In this document: in pieces, positions 47,835 through 59,218 of the stretch
How positions within the stretch are numbered: the first letter of the stretch is position 1
How the letters are laid out: every line of letters starts with the position of its first letter
NCBI RefSeq assembly: GCF_005239225.2
Contig: NC_133299.1
Location: forward strand, 4,716,967-4,780,966
Reading direction: 5' to 3'
DNA: 64,000 bases
Source: Populus alba
Taxonomy: Eukaryota > Streptophyta > Magnoliopsida > Malpighiales > Salicaceae
Made by a program: the position numbers and the translations under genes
Notes under the pieces: model-generated
What the model was told of the DNA's origin: nothing
The model's database searches: none
Seen by the model: the letters and a program-made list of their open reading frames with translations, nothing else

Positions 47835-48180
47835 TTCAAAAAATTATTTAAACCGGGATAATTAGAAAAAAATAACTGAAAAATCCAAACCGTGAAAAAA
47901 ACTGATTAAAATTTTAAAAAAATTGATTAGTTCGGTTCGGTTTCAGTTTTATAAGTCTAAAATAAAAAAAAAAACGAATCGAACCCAAACTAAAAAAAAA
48001 AAACTAGAAAAAAACTAAATCAAATCGAAAAAACCGAGACAAATTAATTTTTGTTTTAAAAAATTGAATTGAATCAAAATCGGTCAATTTAAACTAATTT
48101 CAGTTTAATTTTAATTTTTTTTTTAAATAAAAAATTTAATTTAATAAATTTTTTATAAAAATCAAATCAAATCAAAAATA
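47835..48180. repeat. Dispersed repeat family R2 ('GGTTCGGTT' type), copy 2
   Basis: Same series of landmarks and orientation as 20815-21155: 'ccgtgaaaaaaactga', 'ttcggttcggtttcagtttt', 'gaatcgaacccaaac', 'cagtttaat' and a closing 'aaatcaaatcaaa'. Confidence 0.6.
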
Positions 48181-48704
48181 ATACACATCAATGTCTAGTC
48201 TTTCTTGCCGTCGATCGATATAAGCAAGCCTTCGTGCAGTTGTTTTTAAAAATATAGGTAGGAAAACAAAGTACAAGAGAATCTGGCTTGGGTGAATGCA
48301 TAATCTTAACTTATTACAGCCATCGCTACTAGTTTATTGTTAATTGCCAGAGACAAGAGAAGATCCCTCGTTAAGCACTGTTGTTGTTTTCTCGCTAATG
48401 TTTTTTTAATCATGATTGAATCTAATCTATGCCTTGAAAACCTTAATTAATTCAATGATCTTCACATGTACCCTGTGGTCCTCTCCCTCCCATGGCGCCT
48501 GTGATAAAATAATAATAATAATAATAATAATAATAAAGGACAAAAAAAACAGGTTATGAAATAAAGTCAAAATAAAATAATAGGGGGGATGCAAGACAGT
48601 GGCTTCACGTTCAAAGCTGCCACCATACTAAAGTAAGGAGGTGTTTGTGCGGCGGGTGACAAGGACACGTGAGAGAGCATTTTTAGGGCTGTCGGGAACC
48701 GTTT

Positions 48705-48880
48705 AAAAGGGGTGTTTTTTTTTTTTAATTTAAAATTTTTTTTTTTTATAATTTTAAATTGTTTTGATATTATAGTATCAAAAATAAATTTTTAATATAT
48801 ATATATATTATCTTAATATATTTTTAAACAAAAAAAATTTCAAATAAAACTGTTATTATATTTTAAAACATATATAACTT
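48705..48880 (-). repeat. Dispersed repeat family R1, copy 7 (reverse)
   Basis: It carries 'ttttaaattgttttgatatt' and 'tatcttaatatatttttaaa', the reversed landmarks. Confidence 0.45.
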
Positions 48881-48952
48881 AAAATAAAGATCTGCTAAAC
48901 AAAAATCTCTTTCCATGTTCTAAAAAAAAGCTCAAAACTATTTTGGATTATT

Positions 48953-49130
48953 TAGGAGTGTTGTTGCAGTTGTTTTTTAAAGTATTTTTTATGCTGAAAT
49001 ATATCAAAATGATTTTTTTTTTATTTAAATTTTTTTTTACATCATTACATCAAAACGATCCAAAACATAAAAAAAATAAAATTAAAGTTTTTAAAAACAC
49101 GGATACAACCATATTTCCAAACAAGAATTT
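48953..49130 (+). repeat. Dispersed repeat family R1, copy 8
   Basis: This is the clearest copy. It starts near GGAGTGTTGTTGCAGTTG, continues with 'aaagtattttttatgctgaa', 'tcattacatcaaaacgatcc', and ends near 'cggatacaaccatatttcc'. It lies tail to tail with copy 7, only 70 bp away. Confidence 0.6.
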
Positions 49131-49584
49131 AATTGAAAATGGTATGACACAGCAGGGCTCGGTCGGTTTCCCCTTGTTGTCTTTTTCTGTATTGTTAATA
49201 TGAATGTCTTGGCCAGTTTATATATACCTTAACTAATTTTATATGTTTTCAAATTAATAATTATATAAACATTTAATAACCCTAAAATTTATAAAAATTA
49301 AATTAATAATTTTTAAAAATATAAATTTAAAATATGATCAATCCACACAATATCTTAAAATTTCCTTGATGTCATTCTTGAATCGGGTACAACTGAAGTG
49401 CATGGTTTTGACAAACTTGGTTGGGCCAGGGCATTTCTTAGCCGGCGTCTGGGATTTTAGTTGCCCCTTTTGAATAAGGATGGGCCTCCTATTATATATG
49501 GTAGGTCCAGGTCAATCATCACTGCAGCATAAAAATTAAAAAAAAGTTTGTCTTGCCCTTTTCAGTAGATCTTTGTTGAATGGA

Positions 49585-49755
49585 GATACAGGGAGAAATT
49601 ATCTTTTAAAATATTTTTTATTTAAAAATATATTAAGATAATATTTTTTTATTTTTTAAATTTTATTTTTAATATTATAACATATTTTATATTATTAAAA
49701 AAATAAATTTTAAATAAAAATAGATTTTAAAAACACTTTTTAAACATAAAAATAA
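49585..49755 (+). repeat. Dispersed repeat family R1, copy 9
   Basis: It reads 'aaaatattttttatttaaaa', 'atatattaagataatat', T run, then 'taaaaacactttttaaac'. Confidence 0.5.
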
Positions 49756-51627
49756 TAGGTTTTTATTTTTTTTTAATGAATGGTGGACTGCTATTATATT
49801 AGTTTTTGTATATTAAAACTAAAGTACTATACTTTTTTTAAAAAACGATATGGTAAAAAGGCAGATGATGAAGACTTGACCATGGAATTATCCAAGAGAA
49901 AAAAGTATCATACTCTTTTCTTTGTTTTTTTCATTGTTTTTTTTTTTTCTAATACCAATTGATTTTATATTAGCAAAGCTAGTTATATTTTGTTGATGAT
50001 CAATCATCATTTTTTTTTATTTTTTTGTCAAAGGAATATTCAAACACGTTATTAGTTGAGTTTCGTGAAAAAGCGATCACATTCCCCTTATTCCCTCTCA
50101 AATAAATCAAATTAATAACTAATAATGTCATTGTCAACCATATGAAAGTTGACTTTTTGTTTAGAATATATATAATGTTATACAGTAGATACATTGCCGC
50201 GGAATATTTTAAAAATATATTTTTATTTAATTATATAAAAATTAAAATAAATATTAGTGAAAAGGACCTTGATCTATATTCCGGAGGGAAATGTGTTTCA
50301 TTTAGTCAAATTTATTTTTTTGTACTCATGTAATTTTTTTATGTTTTTGGAAAAAGATGTCTTTTCTATTTGTAACATAATTTATTGAATAAAAACTAAA
50401 TATAACTACAATAAGCATTCATAATAATTTCAATGAGAAAATAATTCATAAGAAAATAAATGTTACACACCCGTGTGAAAAATATAAGAATAATAAATTA
50501 AAAAATATATATACAAATATAAAATTAAAATTTATTAAAATAAATATTTTATTTTTATTGAATATTAATGAACAAAAATTTTAAAACTCACGCATATTAA
50601 GTTAATGTATAATTATTCATAAAGTAAATTTTAATCTTAACATGAAACTATCACCTAAACGGAATTATTTAATATCATTTTAATAATTTTATGATTATTT
50701 TATTCTAAAATCATATAAAAAACAATTAAATTTAAGGGTCATTTTAAAAAAATAATACTTGCGCTCGTCCCTATAAGGATAGCCCCCAACCTAAAAAAAA
50801 AAAAGGTTTAAGCACACATTGTCCTGGAAGGTTAGACTTACACGCTAAATTTGTTTTTTGTTGGGTGAACAATGTGTCATTTATTATTTTTAAATAAAAA
50901 AATTTGATAAATGACATATCTTTCTCTAGTTTACGTTCCAACCATATCTAATGGTTAGAAAGTTGGCGATTGTGTTTTAGGTTTCTAGAAACTTAAATTT
51001 CAATTTTTTTTCATCTAAAATACCTCAAAATAATCTTAAAAACTTTTGTAAAGCCTTTTGCAATCTAAAAACATTTTTTAATCAATTTAGAATCATAAAT
51101 CAAACCAAATTAAAATAAAATTCACACTTCTTAATCTATTTTCCCCATATATTAGAAAATAAAAATCACATTTATTTAACTTCTCTTTTTAAAACAAACT
51201 TATTAACATCAAGTTTTGTTTTTTTATAATTTGAATGTGGTCTACCATGTAATTTCTCTCTCTTTGTTGTTTTTTGATAATCTTTTCTTTCTTCTCTTAA
51301 CCTTCAGAAACATAAATATAAAAATTAAAGTTTAGAAACAAATTATAAAAACTATGAATCAAATATGTAAAAAAATCAAAGTTTTTGTGTTTTTTCAATG
51401 TAAGAATAACCTGAAACTCAATTTCATATAATCAATTTTTAATTCAATGTTAGAATATTCCATAACATATTAGATACGCTAGAGCATGCAAATTGAAATA
51501 GATACCAACATAACTTCAAATAGTAAAATTGAAATTAAATTAAATTCAATTATGAAATTCCAAAAAAAATCCATGAACAGAGAAGAAAAGAGAGGTTCTA
51601 AGACCAGACCCCAATCATTATTTACAG

Positions 51628-51831
51628 TTATCTCTTCCTCTTGACTCTTGATAATGTCAACATTGTCCGCTGATTGTTATCTTGAAGTTCCCCGCCGGCT
51701 GCCGGATGTGGCTTTCTTTCAAGGGACACTTCACATATTACTTCTGATTTCAACTCTAGAAGAAGGGATGCTTCGCCATTAAGATCAATTAATGAGAGAG
51801 TGACATAGACGGATTTTATTGAAAATAACAT
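51628..51831 (-). CDS. Unrecognised 67-codon frame, possible gene fragment
   Basis: It starts with ATG and ends in a basic tail (SRVKRKR). Its composition is markedly less AT-rich than both flanks and its middle is hydrophilic and varied (KSEVICEVSLERKPHPAAGG), unlike the low-complexity frames around it. I do not recognise the family. No promoter or splice partner is evident. It may be a captured exon or relic. Confidence 0.2.
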   Translation of the reverse strand: MLFSIKSVYVTLSLIDLNGEASLLLELKSEVICEVSLERKPHPAAGGELQDNNQRTMLTLSRVKRKR

Positions 51832-51864
51832 ACAATTGATTGATGATGAATCTGTTGTTTGGAT

Positions 51865-51920
51865 TCTGTTTTTAAATAATTTTTAAAAGTATTTTTTATT
51901 TAAAAATACATTAAAAAATA
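51865..51920 (+). repeat. Dispersed repeat family R1, copy 10 (fragment)
   Basis: Only the left landmark is present: 'aaaagtattttttatttaaa' followed by 'aatacattaaaa'. Confidence 0.4.
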
Positions 51921-52624
51921 AAACAATTAAGGACCTCCCAACTCAAAAATCGGTGAGTAACGAGCAAGCTGAAAACCTTCCAAACAAGGAAATCCTGAGA
52001 GACAGAACACTGGTAATACACCAAAAGTCCAAGACAGAAGAATACTAGGAACAAACATATTTGAAAACCTAAAATAAAGAAATGAAGCACTGTTGGGTGA
52101 GCTCTGAGTGAGCTCTCAGTTGATGGATCGGGACTCAAATAAAGAAATAAAGAATTGAGTTCACGTGAACAATCTAGCCAACTATACCGTTCCGGTTGGA
52201 TCGGTTCAGCCAAACCAGTTCCAGTTTAAAGTTTAAAACGCATTATACCAAATTCGACCCAGTAAAATAAAAATTATTTTTTATTTTTTTAATTATATTT
52301 TATTTGAAAAACTAGTGTTTAACATTATTCAATAACACTGCATAAATTAGACAGAGATTGCTTGATGATGTAGCATTTGCAGAATTTGATCGCAATCTCA
52401 ATTTTATTCTTGATTATATTTTACCTGATGTTATTCCACGCTTAAGAAACAAAAAAAAAAAATAGTCATTATTGGATGTATTTCATATGTTATGGAATTG
52501 TAGATATTTTAATGGAATTGTAGATATTTTAATGAAACAATAAAAAATATTTTATATAAAGTATTATTTATTTCATGATGTAATAGCAATAGTTAAATTT
52601 ATAATATTTAAATTAAAAATCATC

Positions 52625-52628
<4 letters not shown>

Positions 52629-52664
<36 letters not shown>
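52629..52664. repeat. (AT)n microsatellite
   Basis: About 18 uninterrupted AT dinucleotides in AT-rich surroundings, likely length-variable between individuals. Confidence 0.95.
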
Positions 52665-52667
<3 letters not shown>

Positions 52668-52861
52668 ATTATTTTATAATCTCAATTTCAAAAGCATTCT
52701 TAACCAAACACATTAAATTACTTTTTATTCAACCTTAATTTCAAACATAATTTTAACTAAACATCTATTTTTTCAAATCAACCTCAATTAAAAATAATTT
52801 TTATAAAATAATTTTTTTAAATTATAACTAAAAAAAATTACCACAATACCAAATACACTTT

Positions 52862-53129
52862 TACCAAACCGCTGGTGTAAGTAGCTATTGAGAAAGTAGC
52901 ATTGCATGACTCGAAACATTGTTGTGTAACTTGCTTCATGTTGTGGAATTGGCAATTGTAATTGAAAACGACAGTATCACAAGCTCTTGTTGGCAGCCTA
53001 ATCTTTGGAATCTACCTGACCCGTTCTTGTCCAACCAGCGGAGTCACCCGCTTGGTAGATGGTAGCCATGGAGACTCCGCAAAGGGACATCATCAAGAAA
53101 GAGATTGCTAGAGTTTTCTTTAAAGCCAT
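52862..53129 (-). pseudogene. Phytocyanin (blue copper protein) pseudogene
   Basis: The ATG at 53129 opens a signal peptide (MALKKTLAISFLMMSLCG) followed by YQAGDSAGWTRTGQVDSKD, the start of a plastocyanin-like domain. A TAG follows where Trp of the family's KDWA is expected. After a frameshift about 15 codons on, the match continues as GDTVVFNYNCQFHNMKQVT, FESCNATFSIATYTSG. This covers one copper-ligand His (FHN) and one disulphide Cys. The C-terminal third, with the remaining copper ligands, is missing. Phytocyanins are secreted or GPI-anchored proteins that bind a type I copper. A TATA box remains at 53237-53243. One stop, one shift and a truncation make it a pseudogene; homology is clear. 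Confidence 0.82.
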
Positions 53130-53236
53130 GATTTGAAGACGATGAATACGGAATGAGAGGTCACTGGAAAAGAATGCAATTGCTAGCTAGGTTTGCTTGA
53201 AAGAATTGGTGAGGAAAAACGCTTCAGGTATCCCTG

Positions 53237-53243
53237 TATATAT
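53237..53243 (-). promoter_or_regulatory. TATA box of the phytocyanin pseudogene
   Basis: TATATAT-type motif about 108 bp upstream of the pseudogene ATG, in otherwise mixed sequence. It suggests the gene died recently enough to keep its promoter. Confidence 0.4.
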
Positions 53244-53249
53244 GGTGGT

Positions 53250-54200
53250 GATCTAGACCAGATAACTCAAGGATACTGATCCTTTTCCTGATTTATTTAA
53301 TTTTCCTGTTCTTTTATCCACTCCGAATTACTGAAGGAGAAGCATCTCCTAAAGTTTTATGAATTGAACTCGAATATTCTCATGGAAGAAACAGGAGTCC
53401 ACTTGTTGCTGGGATCGTAACATGAAGCTCACACAATTGAGGCCAGCGGGGCTAAAGAATGGAGGTAGAGCCTGTCTCGAGTTCAACTGGGCCAGACATC
53501 CCGGAATTTCTTATGATAAGTTATAATCATACAAGAATGTTAAGGCTCGGTTAACTAAGGAAAACTTTTTTTTAATTTTTAGTTTTAATTTTTCAAATTG
53601 AAAAATGTGTTTATTTGTTGAAAATAAAGACAGATTTTTCTACCAAAATAAAATAATACATTAAAATATTAACTATTTTTATAAAAATTAAATTTACGGT
53701 AATATACACACACACAGACATAATAATTATTATGTTTTTCACGTCATCTTCCTTTGCTTAACCTTAACCGATTCAATAACAATAATGCAAGCTTCACCTT
53801 AAGACTTTGTGCAAAGGGGTGCTTTCAACTTGTCTTCGGATATTTAGATCCTGTTTGTTTACGAGAAAACAGGTGCAACCTCGGTTGCTCTAGAAACGGA
53901 GGTTCCACCGCAGGTTCTTGCAAATAAACTTGAATGCAACGATGCTTTTTCGTTTTGGAAGTTTGCAACTCCTTGTACTTCATCAAGATGCTAAGATATA
54001 TTACCACAGATAAGATACCTGATAACAGTCGTGCAGAAACCAGAAACAGGTCCAGATGGACAGAAGACATCACATGAGAACATTAGCTTGGAATAACCTG
54101 TCTAAGAAGATATGGAGGGGACCATCAAATCAAAGCAGCGTCAGCATCAGTCACAGCTGGAAAAAAAAAAAATCTTTACAAGGGTCTTCCGTCTCCTTCT
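53250..54200. other. Spacer downstream of the LRR receptor kinase
   Basis: The part next to 54200 (about 53800-54200) is likely the 3' untranslated region of the receptor kinase. No other gene is supported. Confidence 0.4.
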
Positions 54201-57200
54201 TCAATGCAATTTGATGCGGTCAAGACTCTCAGACACAGTTCTCATCCTAGGACGCAACTCGGGGTCTAGTTCAGTGCAATTGAGTGAAATATGAAACACT
54301 GCGATGACCTGTTTCTTTGCATGAACCTCACTTAATAGTGCCGGGTCTATAATCTCAGACAAGGGTCGTTCCTCTTGAAACACCTTCCTCACCAGACTCT
54401 CTAGCCCTTCACCGTCATTTTCTGATCCTGCACCAGGTAGCCGACCAGTTAAAAGTTCCATCAGTACAATTCCAAATGAGTACACATCACATTTCTGAGA
54501 AAACTTGCTGCCAGAGACTCGAGCTTCTGGTGCCAAGTAAATGTTAGAAGGCGCTGAGATTTTCAAGCCCATTGCAGAGGAAATGGTTTGGTTTAGGTAC
54601 TGCTTTTTCGATGCTGAAGTTGAGAATTTTGAGCTATTCCAAACAAGACGAGTGAGCCCAAAACTAGAGATGTAAGGCTGGAGTTCATCGTCAAGCAGAA
54701 TTTTTGTTGATTTTAAGTTGCCATGTACGTACTTTCGAGGGCTATGCTCATGTATGTACATTAAACCCCTAGCAGTTCCTTGAGCAATTTTCAACCTTGC
54801 CGTCCATGATAGCACTGGCAAAGTGTTAGAGGGTCCTCCTGCAACAATTTCAACACCATGTGGAGATTCATCAACATTGCTAATTGAAACTGCCACTTTA
54901 GAGACTATCATAAATGTTCCGAGGGGAACAATAGAAACAAACAATTGTTGCATGCATGATAATACCAGGCATGTGTTCAAATTATCACTTAACATGAGAA
55001 GATTACTTGGTGGACTGAGAAATATCTGATGCCATATACTCCAAACCTTTAAATATAAAGTAACAAATTTCCATGTTTTGGAGTTTCAAATAACACCAAC
55101 GATGCGCAGGAGTACAAACAAGAAGCCTGCCCAGTGGTCCATGTCACTGGGAAATATCAACAGAGTGAAAGATAATGAACTCACCATTCACCCGCAAAGG
55201 CTATTTAAAAAATTTTGTATCGTGTATTTACATAAACAAGCATGGTAGGACCCAACAATATTGATAGATCGAGAGGACCACAGCATTGAATATAAGTCCT
55301 GGAGCTTATAACCATTTTTGTTCCAGAAATCATGTGAGACAGATACATTAATAATTTTAGGGAAGAAGACAAGGACAAAGATGCCCCAGGTGTATCAGGG
55401 CAGGAGTTATCACTGCCTCAAAGAAGAGTAAGGCATTTCAAACTCGAAACATTCCAAACTTCCCAGTGCTAACTGCTAATATAATTCCAACATGTATACC
55501 TGGGTATATTCCTGTGGCTGAAACATCTGCAGAACTTGGAATGTGACATCAACACAGTCCGCAAATGGAATTTAACATCAAATTTCCCAGAAAAGAAGAA
55601 CAAAGTAATTGAATTTCAAATGTTTAGGGTCAAGCATTGCTGTAGGTCCTTCTCTGTTGCTAACAAAAGTGTCCAAATTTGAACCTGTGCTTTACTTAAA
55701 GCACTCATGAACAATGAACAATCATTAACCAATTCTCAAAAGGAAAATAAAATAAAAATCGATCTTGTCTTAAAACTGACAACAACATCATTTGACAAAT
55801 TTTGTTCATGTCGATCTACGACTCAGAAGTGTTCACACAAAGTAATGATATCCGAATAGTACATTTAAAATGGAATACTATAACAATATCACGAGAAGTT
55901 ACAAAAGAAAAAAGTGAAAAACATTTCTGAAATGTAATTGAAATTTAGAAACTACAGCATTTGAAAGTTCTTGATTGTCTATGATTAATCAACAAAGCAC
56001 TAATCATACATGACTTGAATTCACTTCAAAGGGAACACTAACATCAACATGCCAAAGCAATCATAACAGACTTATGGGTTCATTTGGGAGATAAGCATTG
56101 GACAACAAGGCCGATCATTAACATCACATGAAATTTAAGACTCGCATTCTTTGTTTTGGATAGAAATGTCCCATCTTTTTACACCACAACTTCACTGTAA
56201 GACAAGCAAGACATTCATTTAAAATGAATTGTCAAGACATAGTTATCATGGAACATGCGAGTAGAAACTTACTTTCTGCGAAGTTTAAACAGGTAGCAAA
56301 ACAAATAAATGCTCATAGAATATTGTGTGACCAAAAACATCAATGTGTTGACTTGCAACATGTGAAGGGGACCATTGTTAAAATTAAGATTCAGTGTCAA
56401 ATATAACACAAATATAACTAAGAGAATTAGGGAAATGTTACCATGCAGAGCAGAGTACAGGCTTCCATTGCGGATAAAATCAGAGACCAGCAACTTCTCA
56501 TCATGAGCAAAGTAATAAGCTCTCAGCCTTGCAATATTAGGATGATGGACCCTCTCAATTGCTTCAACCTCAGACTCAAACTCCTTCAACTTCCATGTGG
56601 CATCACCTTCACTAAGCCTCCTCACAGCAACAACCGTAGGCATCGCCGTACCAGACCCACCGCCACCGCCACCGCCACCGCCACCCACGACCACCTTGTA
56701 CACTATGCCACTCCTACTCTTCCCCACCACATACGCAGATGCCCTCAACAAATCCTCTAATTCCAAATTAAACCCTTCATCCATCACCACAAATTTACCC
56801 TTTTGCTCCTCGTTAAAAGTCACCTCATTATTGTCACCCTTCTCGATCTTTTCCTCTTTTCCCATTTTACCCTCATCTGCCCTCCGTTTTTTCCGATACA
56901 GCCACACGGATACCGTAACAACACCGATCACCACCGAGAAGCCCGAAATTAAGGGAACTGCAACTGACCCTGTTTTGACTTTCACTTTCCCAACACTCCC
57001 AGGAAAAAGAACAGGATTTGGGTCTTTCGGGTTCTCAGGACTATCACTAACTGTGATATTAACAGCTTCAGGACATGCAGTTTGTAAAGGAAACCCACAA
57101 AGACTTGGATTTCCAGCAAATGCAGTAGGCCCTTGGTTCACTAACGACCCAAATAAAGGCACTTTGCCGCTAAGATTATTGTGTCTTAAATCCAAACTCA

Positions 57201-57777
57201 CCATTACTGGAAAGAACCCATAAGACCCTGGAATCTCACCAGAAAATGAATTGTATGACAAATTTAAAGTTCCTGTTAAGCTCTTTAGCTTATTCAGAGA
57301 TGCAGGGAGAGACCCATTTAGACAGTTAGAAGATAAATCCAAGTGGGTTAAGGCTTCTAAAGATACAATATTGGCAGGAATTGGACCTGAGAGAGAATTA
57401 TGAGACAAATCAAGAAAGCGGAGAGTTGTTGCGTTGAAGAGATGTGAAGGTATGGATTTAGAGAAGTTGTTGCGAGAGAGAGTGAGTTGAGCTAGTGAGC
57501 CAAGAAGGCCGAGTTCAAAGGGTATGTAGCCAGTGAAGTTTTTGTCAGGGAGTGAAAGAGAAGTGACTCTGTCGTTAATGCAAGTGATACCATGCCAGTG
57601 ACATGGGGTTGGGTCAGTTTCCGACCAAGACGCTAAAGTGTCCGTCGGGTCAGTTGTGATTGCGGCTTTGAGGGCTAGGAGAGCTAGGCCATCAGTGTTA
57701 AGAGAGGAGAGGATTGGAAGGTTAGTGAAGGTAAATAGAATGAGACAGGCTGTGACTTTGAAAGGGATTACGGCCAT
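54201..57777 (-). CDS. Atypical LRR receptor-like kinase (At3g57830/At2g42290 type), two exons
   Basis: Exon 1 is 56442-57777 and exon 2 is 54201-54838, joined within Gly of LHG/GPSNTLP, giving 657 aa. Signal peptide to about residue 25; LRR N-cap with PCHWHGITC; about five LRRs; transmembrane segment about residues 275-295 followed by YRKKRR; then a kinase-like domain. VAVRRL has Arg in place of the ATP-binding Lys, YVHGN replaces HRD, and SFG replaces DFG, so it is likely a pseudokinase acting as a scaffold or co-receptor at the plasma membrane. The Arabidopsis relatives share these changes, as I recall, so they are family traits. A run of about ten Gly (residues about 364-374), coded by CCACCG repeats on the plus strand, sits between the nucleotide loop and VAVRRL. 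A G-box lies upstream at 57981. Confidence 0.93.
54839..56441 (-). other. Intron of the LRR receptor kinase
   Basis: 1603 bp with a GTAACA donor and a TTGCAG acceptor. No inserted gene or clear repeat was recognised. Confidence 0.8.
56655..56689. repeat. CCACCG microsatellite inside the receptor kinase exon
   Basis: About five tandem CCACCG hexamers on the plus strand code the poly-Gly tract on the minus strand. It is likely length-variable. Confidence 0.9.
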
Positions 57778-57980
57778 GTTTGTTCTGTTTTAGTTTTGAG
57801 TTCTGATCATTTGAGAGAGAGATTGAAGAGGGGATTTTGCAACGAATAGTTGCCGAAGAGAGCGAGTGGAGAGTGCGAGGAAGAAGAAGAAGAAGCGTGG
57901 AGAAGAGGAGGTCTTGGGATTTCAAAGTTTTGAACTTGCTTGGAGTTGGGAAAATCGAGGTTGGCGATAGAGCACAGAGC

Positions 57981-57987
57981 CACGTGG
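57981..57987. promoter_or_regulatory. G-box/ABRE-type motif upstream of the LRR receptor kinase
   Basis: CACGTGG, about 205 bp upstream of the start codon, matches the core bound by bZIP (ABRE) and bHLH factors. Confidence 0.4.
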
Positions 57988-58029
57988 GAACGTGGGCTAA
58001 TTTGAATTCTTATTACTCGTGTAGCTATT

Positions 58030-59215
58030 TTATTTAATTAATTATCCACATTAATGTATTTAAGAGCTTAAAATGCTCTTTTTGACTTGTGTTTGGTTTT
58101 AGGGGTTAATTGTAATTATAGTGTTGCCATGATTAATATATAAGGTTGAAAATGAGTTTATATTAAAGTTTATTAATATATATATATATATTAAAAAGTA
58201 TAAATAAAATGCGAAGAGGCTTAGAAAAAAGCTTTAAATGAAGCTTCTCTAGCATTAGTATTTCAAGTGTAACATCCATATGAATCTCACACTCCAATAA
58301 TCATCGTTATCAAGCAGAATATATAATGGTTTTTGATGTTTTGAGGAGAAAATTTTCAAAACGCCAACACAATGCTCATAACGAGCAATATATTGGATTT
58401 TCTAACAAATTTGTATACATCAACAAAAATAAAATGGGATTTTTTATTTGAAAAAAGATGAATATATCCTAAACACGGTATTTTTAAAATATTAAGACAA
58501 TAATATATTAAATGATATATTTTTTATAAAAAAAATAATATTAAAACAAAAATATATTATATTAACTCAAGTTAATTATAGTTAATTTGTAAAACTCATA
58601 ATCCGAGATATAAAATTATAATAACCTCATGAAATATAAATTAAACAAATTTAAAAATTCAATTCTCATTTATCAAATATTTAAAACTAAAATTAAAAAT
58701 AATATTCAATTTTAAAAAAATCTAAAAAAATAACTTAGCAAAACCACATCGATGCCCTTGTTCCGCTAGAAGTGAGACTAATTTTTTTCCCCGCAACATA
58801 TAAATTATGTGAATAAGAGTATTCGAGCCTCTAATCGCACGTGAAACTAATGTAAATTTTCAATAACATTTATGCTAGAGACTAAAGTTTAGAAAACGGT
58901 AGCATAATTTAAAAATTAACTTTGCTTACAATAAAACTCTAGCTTATGCATTGACAATGGGGAACAAAACCTTTTGATCACTGGCCACTTTAATTCCAAA
59001 TATCAAGTATGTTTTGAAAGTGTTAGCTCATTAAAAAAAGCATGGTTGTAAATTTCAAAAAGATAGGTTGATACTGAACTTAGTTAATCAAAAATATTTT
59101 GGAAAAAAATATATATATAAAAACAAACTCAATTAATTTGATAAAAAAAACTCGAGTTTACCTATTAATCTAATTGATTCAAGTTTGATTTGATCAACCC
59201 AAACTCAATTCAGTC
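58030..59215. other. AT-rich spacer
   Basis: No gene or well-bounded repeat recognised. It includes an AT dinucleotide run near 58176-58190. Confidence 0.45.
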
Positions 59216-59218
59216 TAA

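Larger units (their letters stand above)
46130..52250. other. Long AT-rich region without supported genes
   Basis: It is filled with R1 and R2 repeats, homopolymer runs (T run at about 47092-47115), a (TAA)n run at 48507-48536, and short meaningless frames. Exceptions are the more complex block at 46730-47080 and the 67-codon frame at 51628-51831, listed separately. Confidence 0.5.

Noticed and set aside
51911..52213. 100-codon minus-strand frame with a hydrophobic middle
   Set aside because: It resembles non-coding repeat sequence ('aaccgatccaaccggaacgg') read by chance; no family match.
56597..57223. 208-codon plus-strand frame opposite the LRR receptor kinase
   Set aside because: It is a shadow of exon 1 on the other strand, with low-complexity Pro from the CCACCG repeat and no domain.
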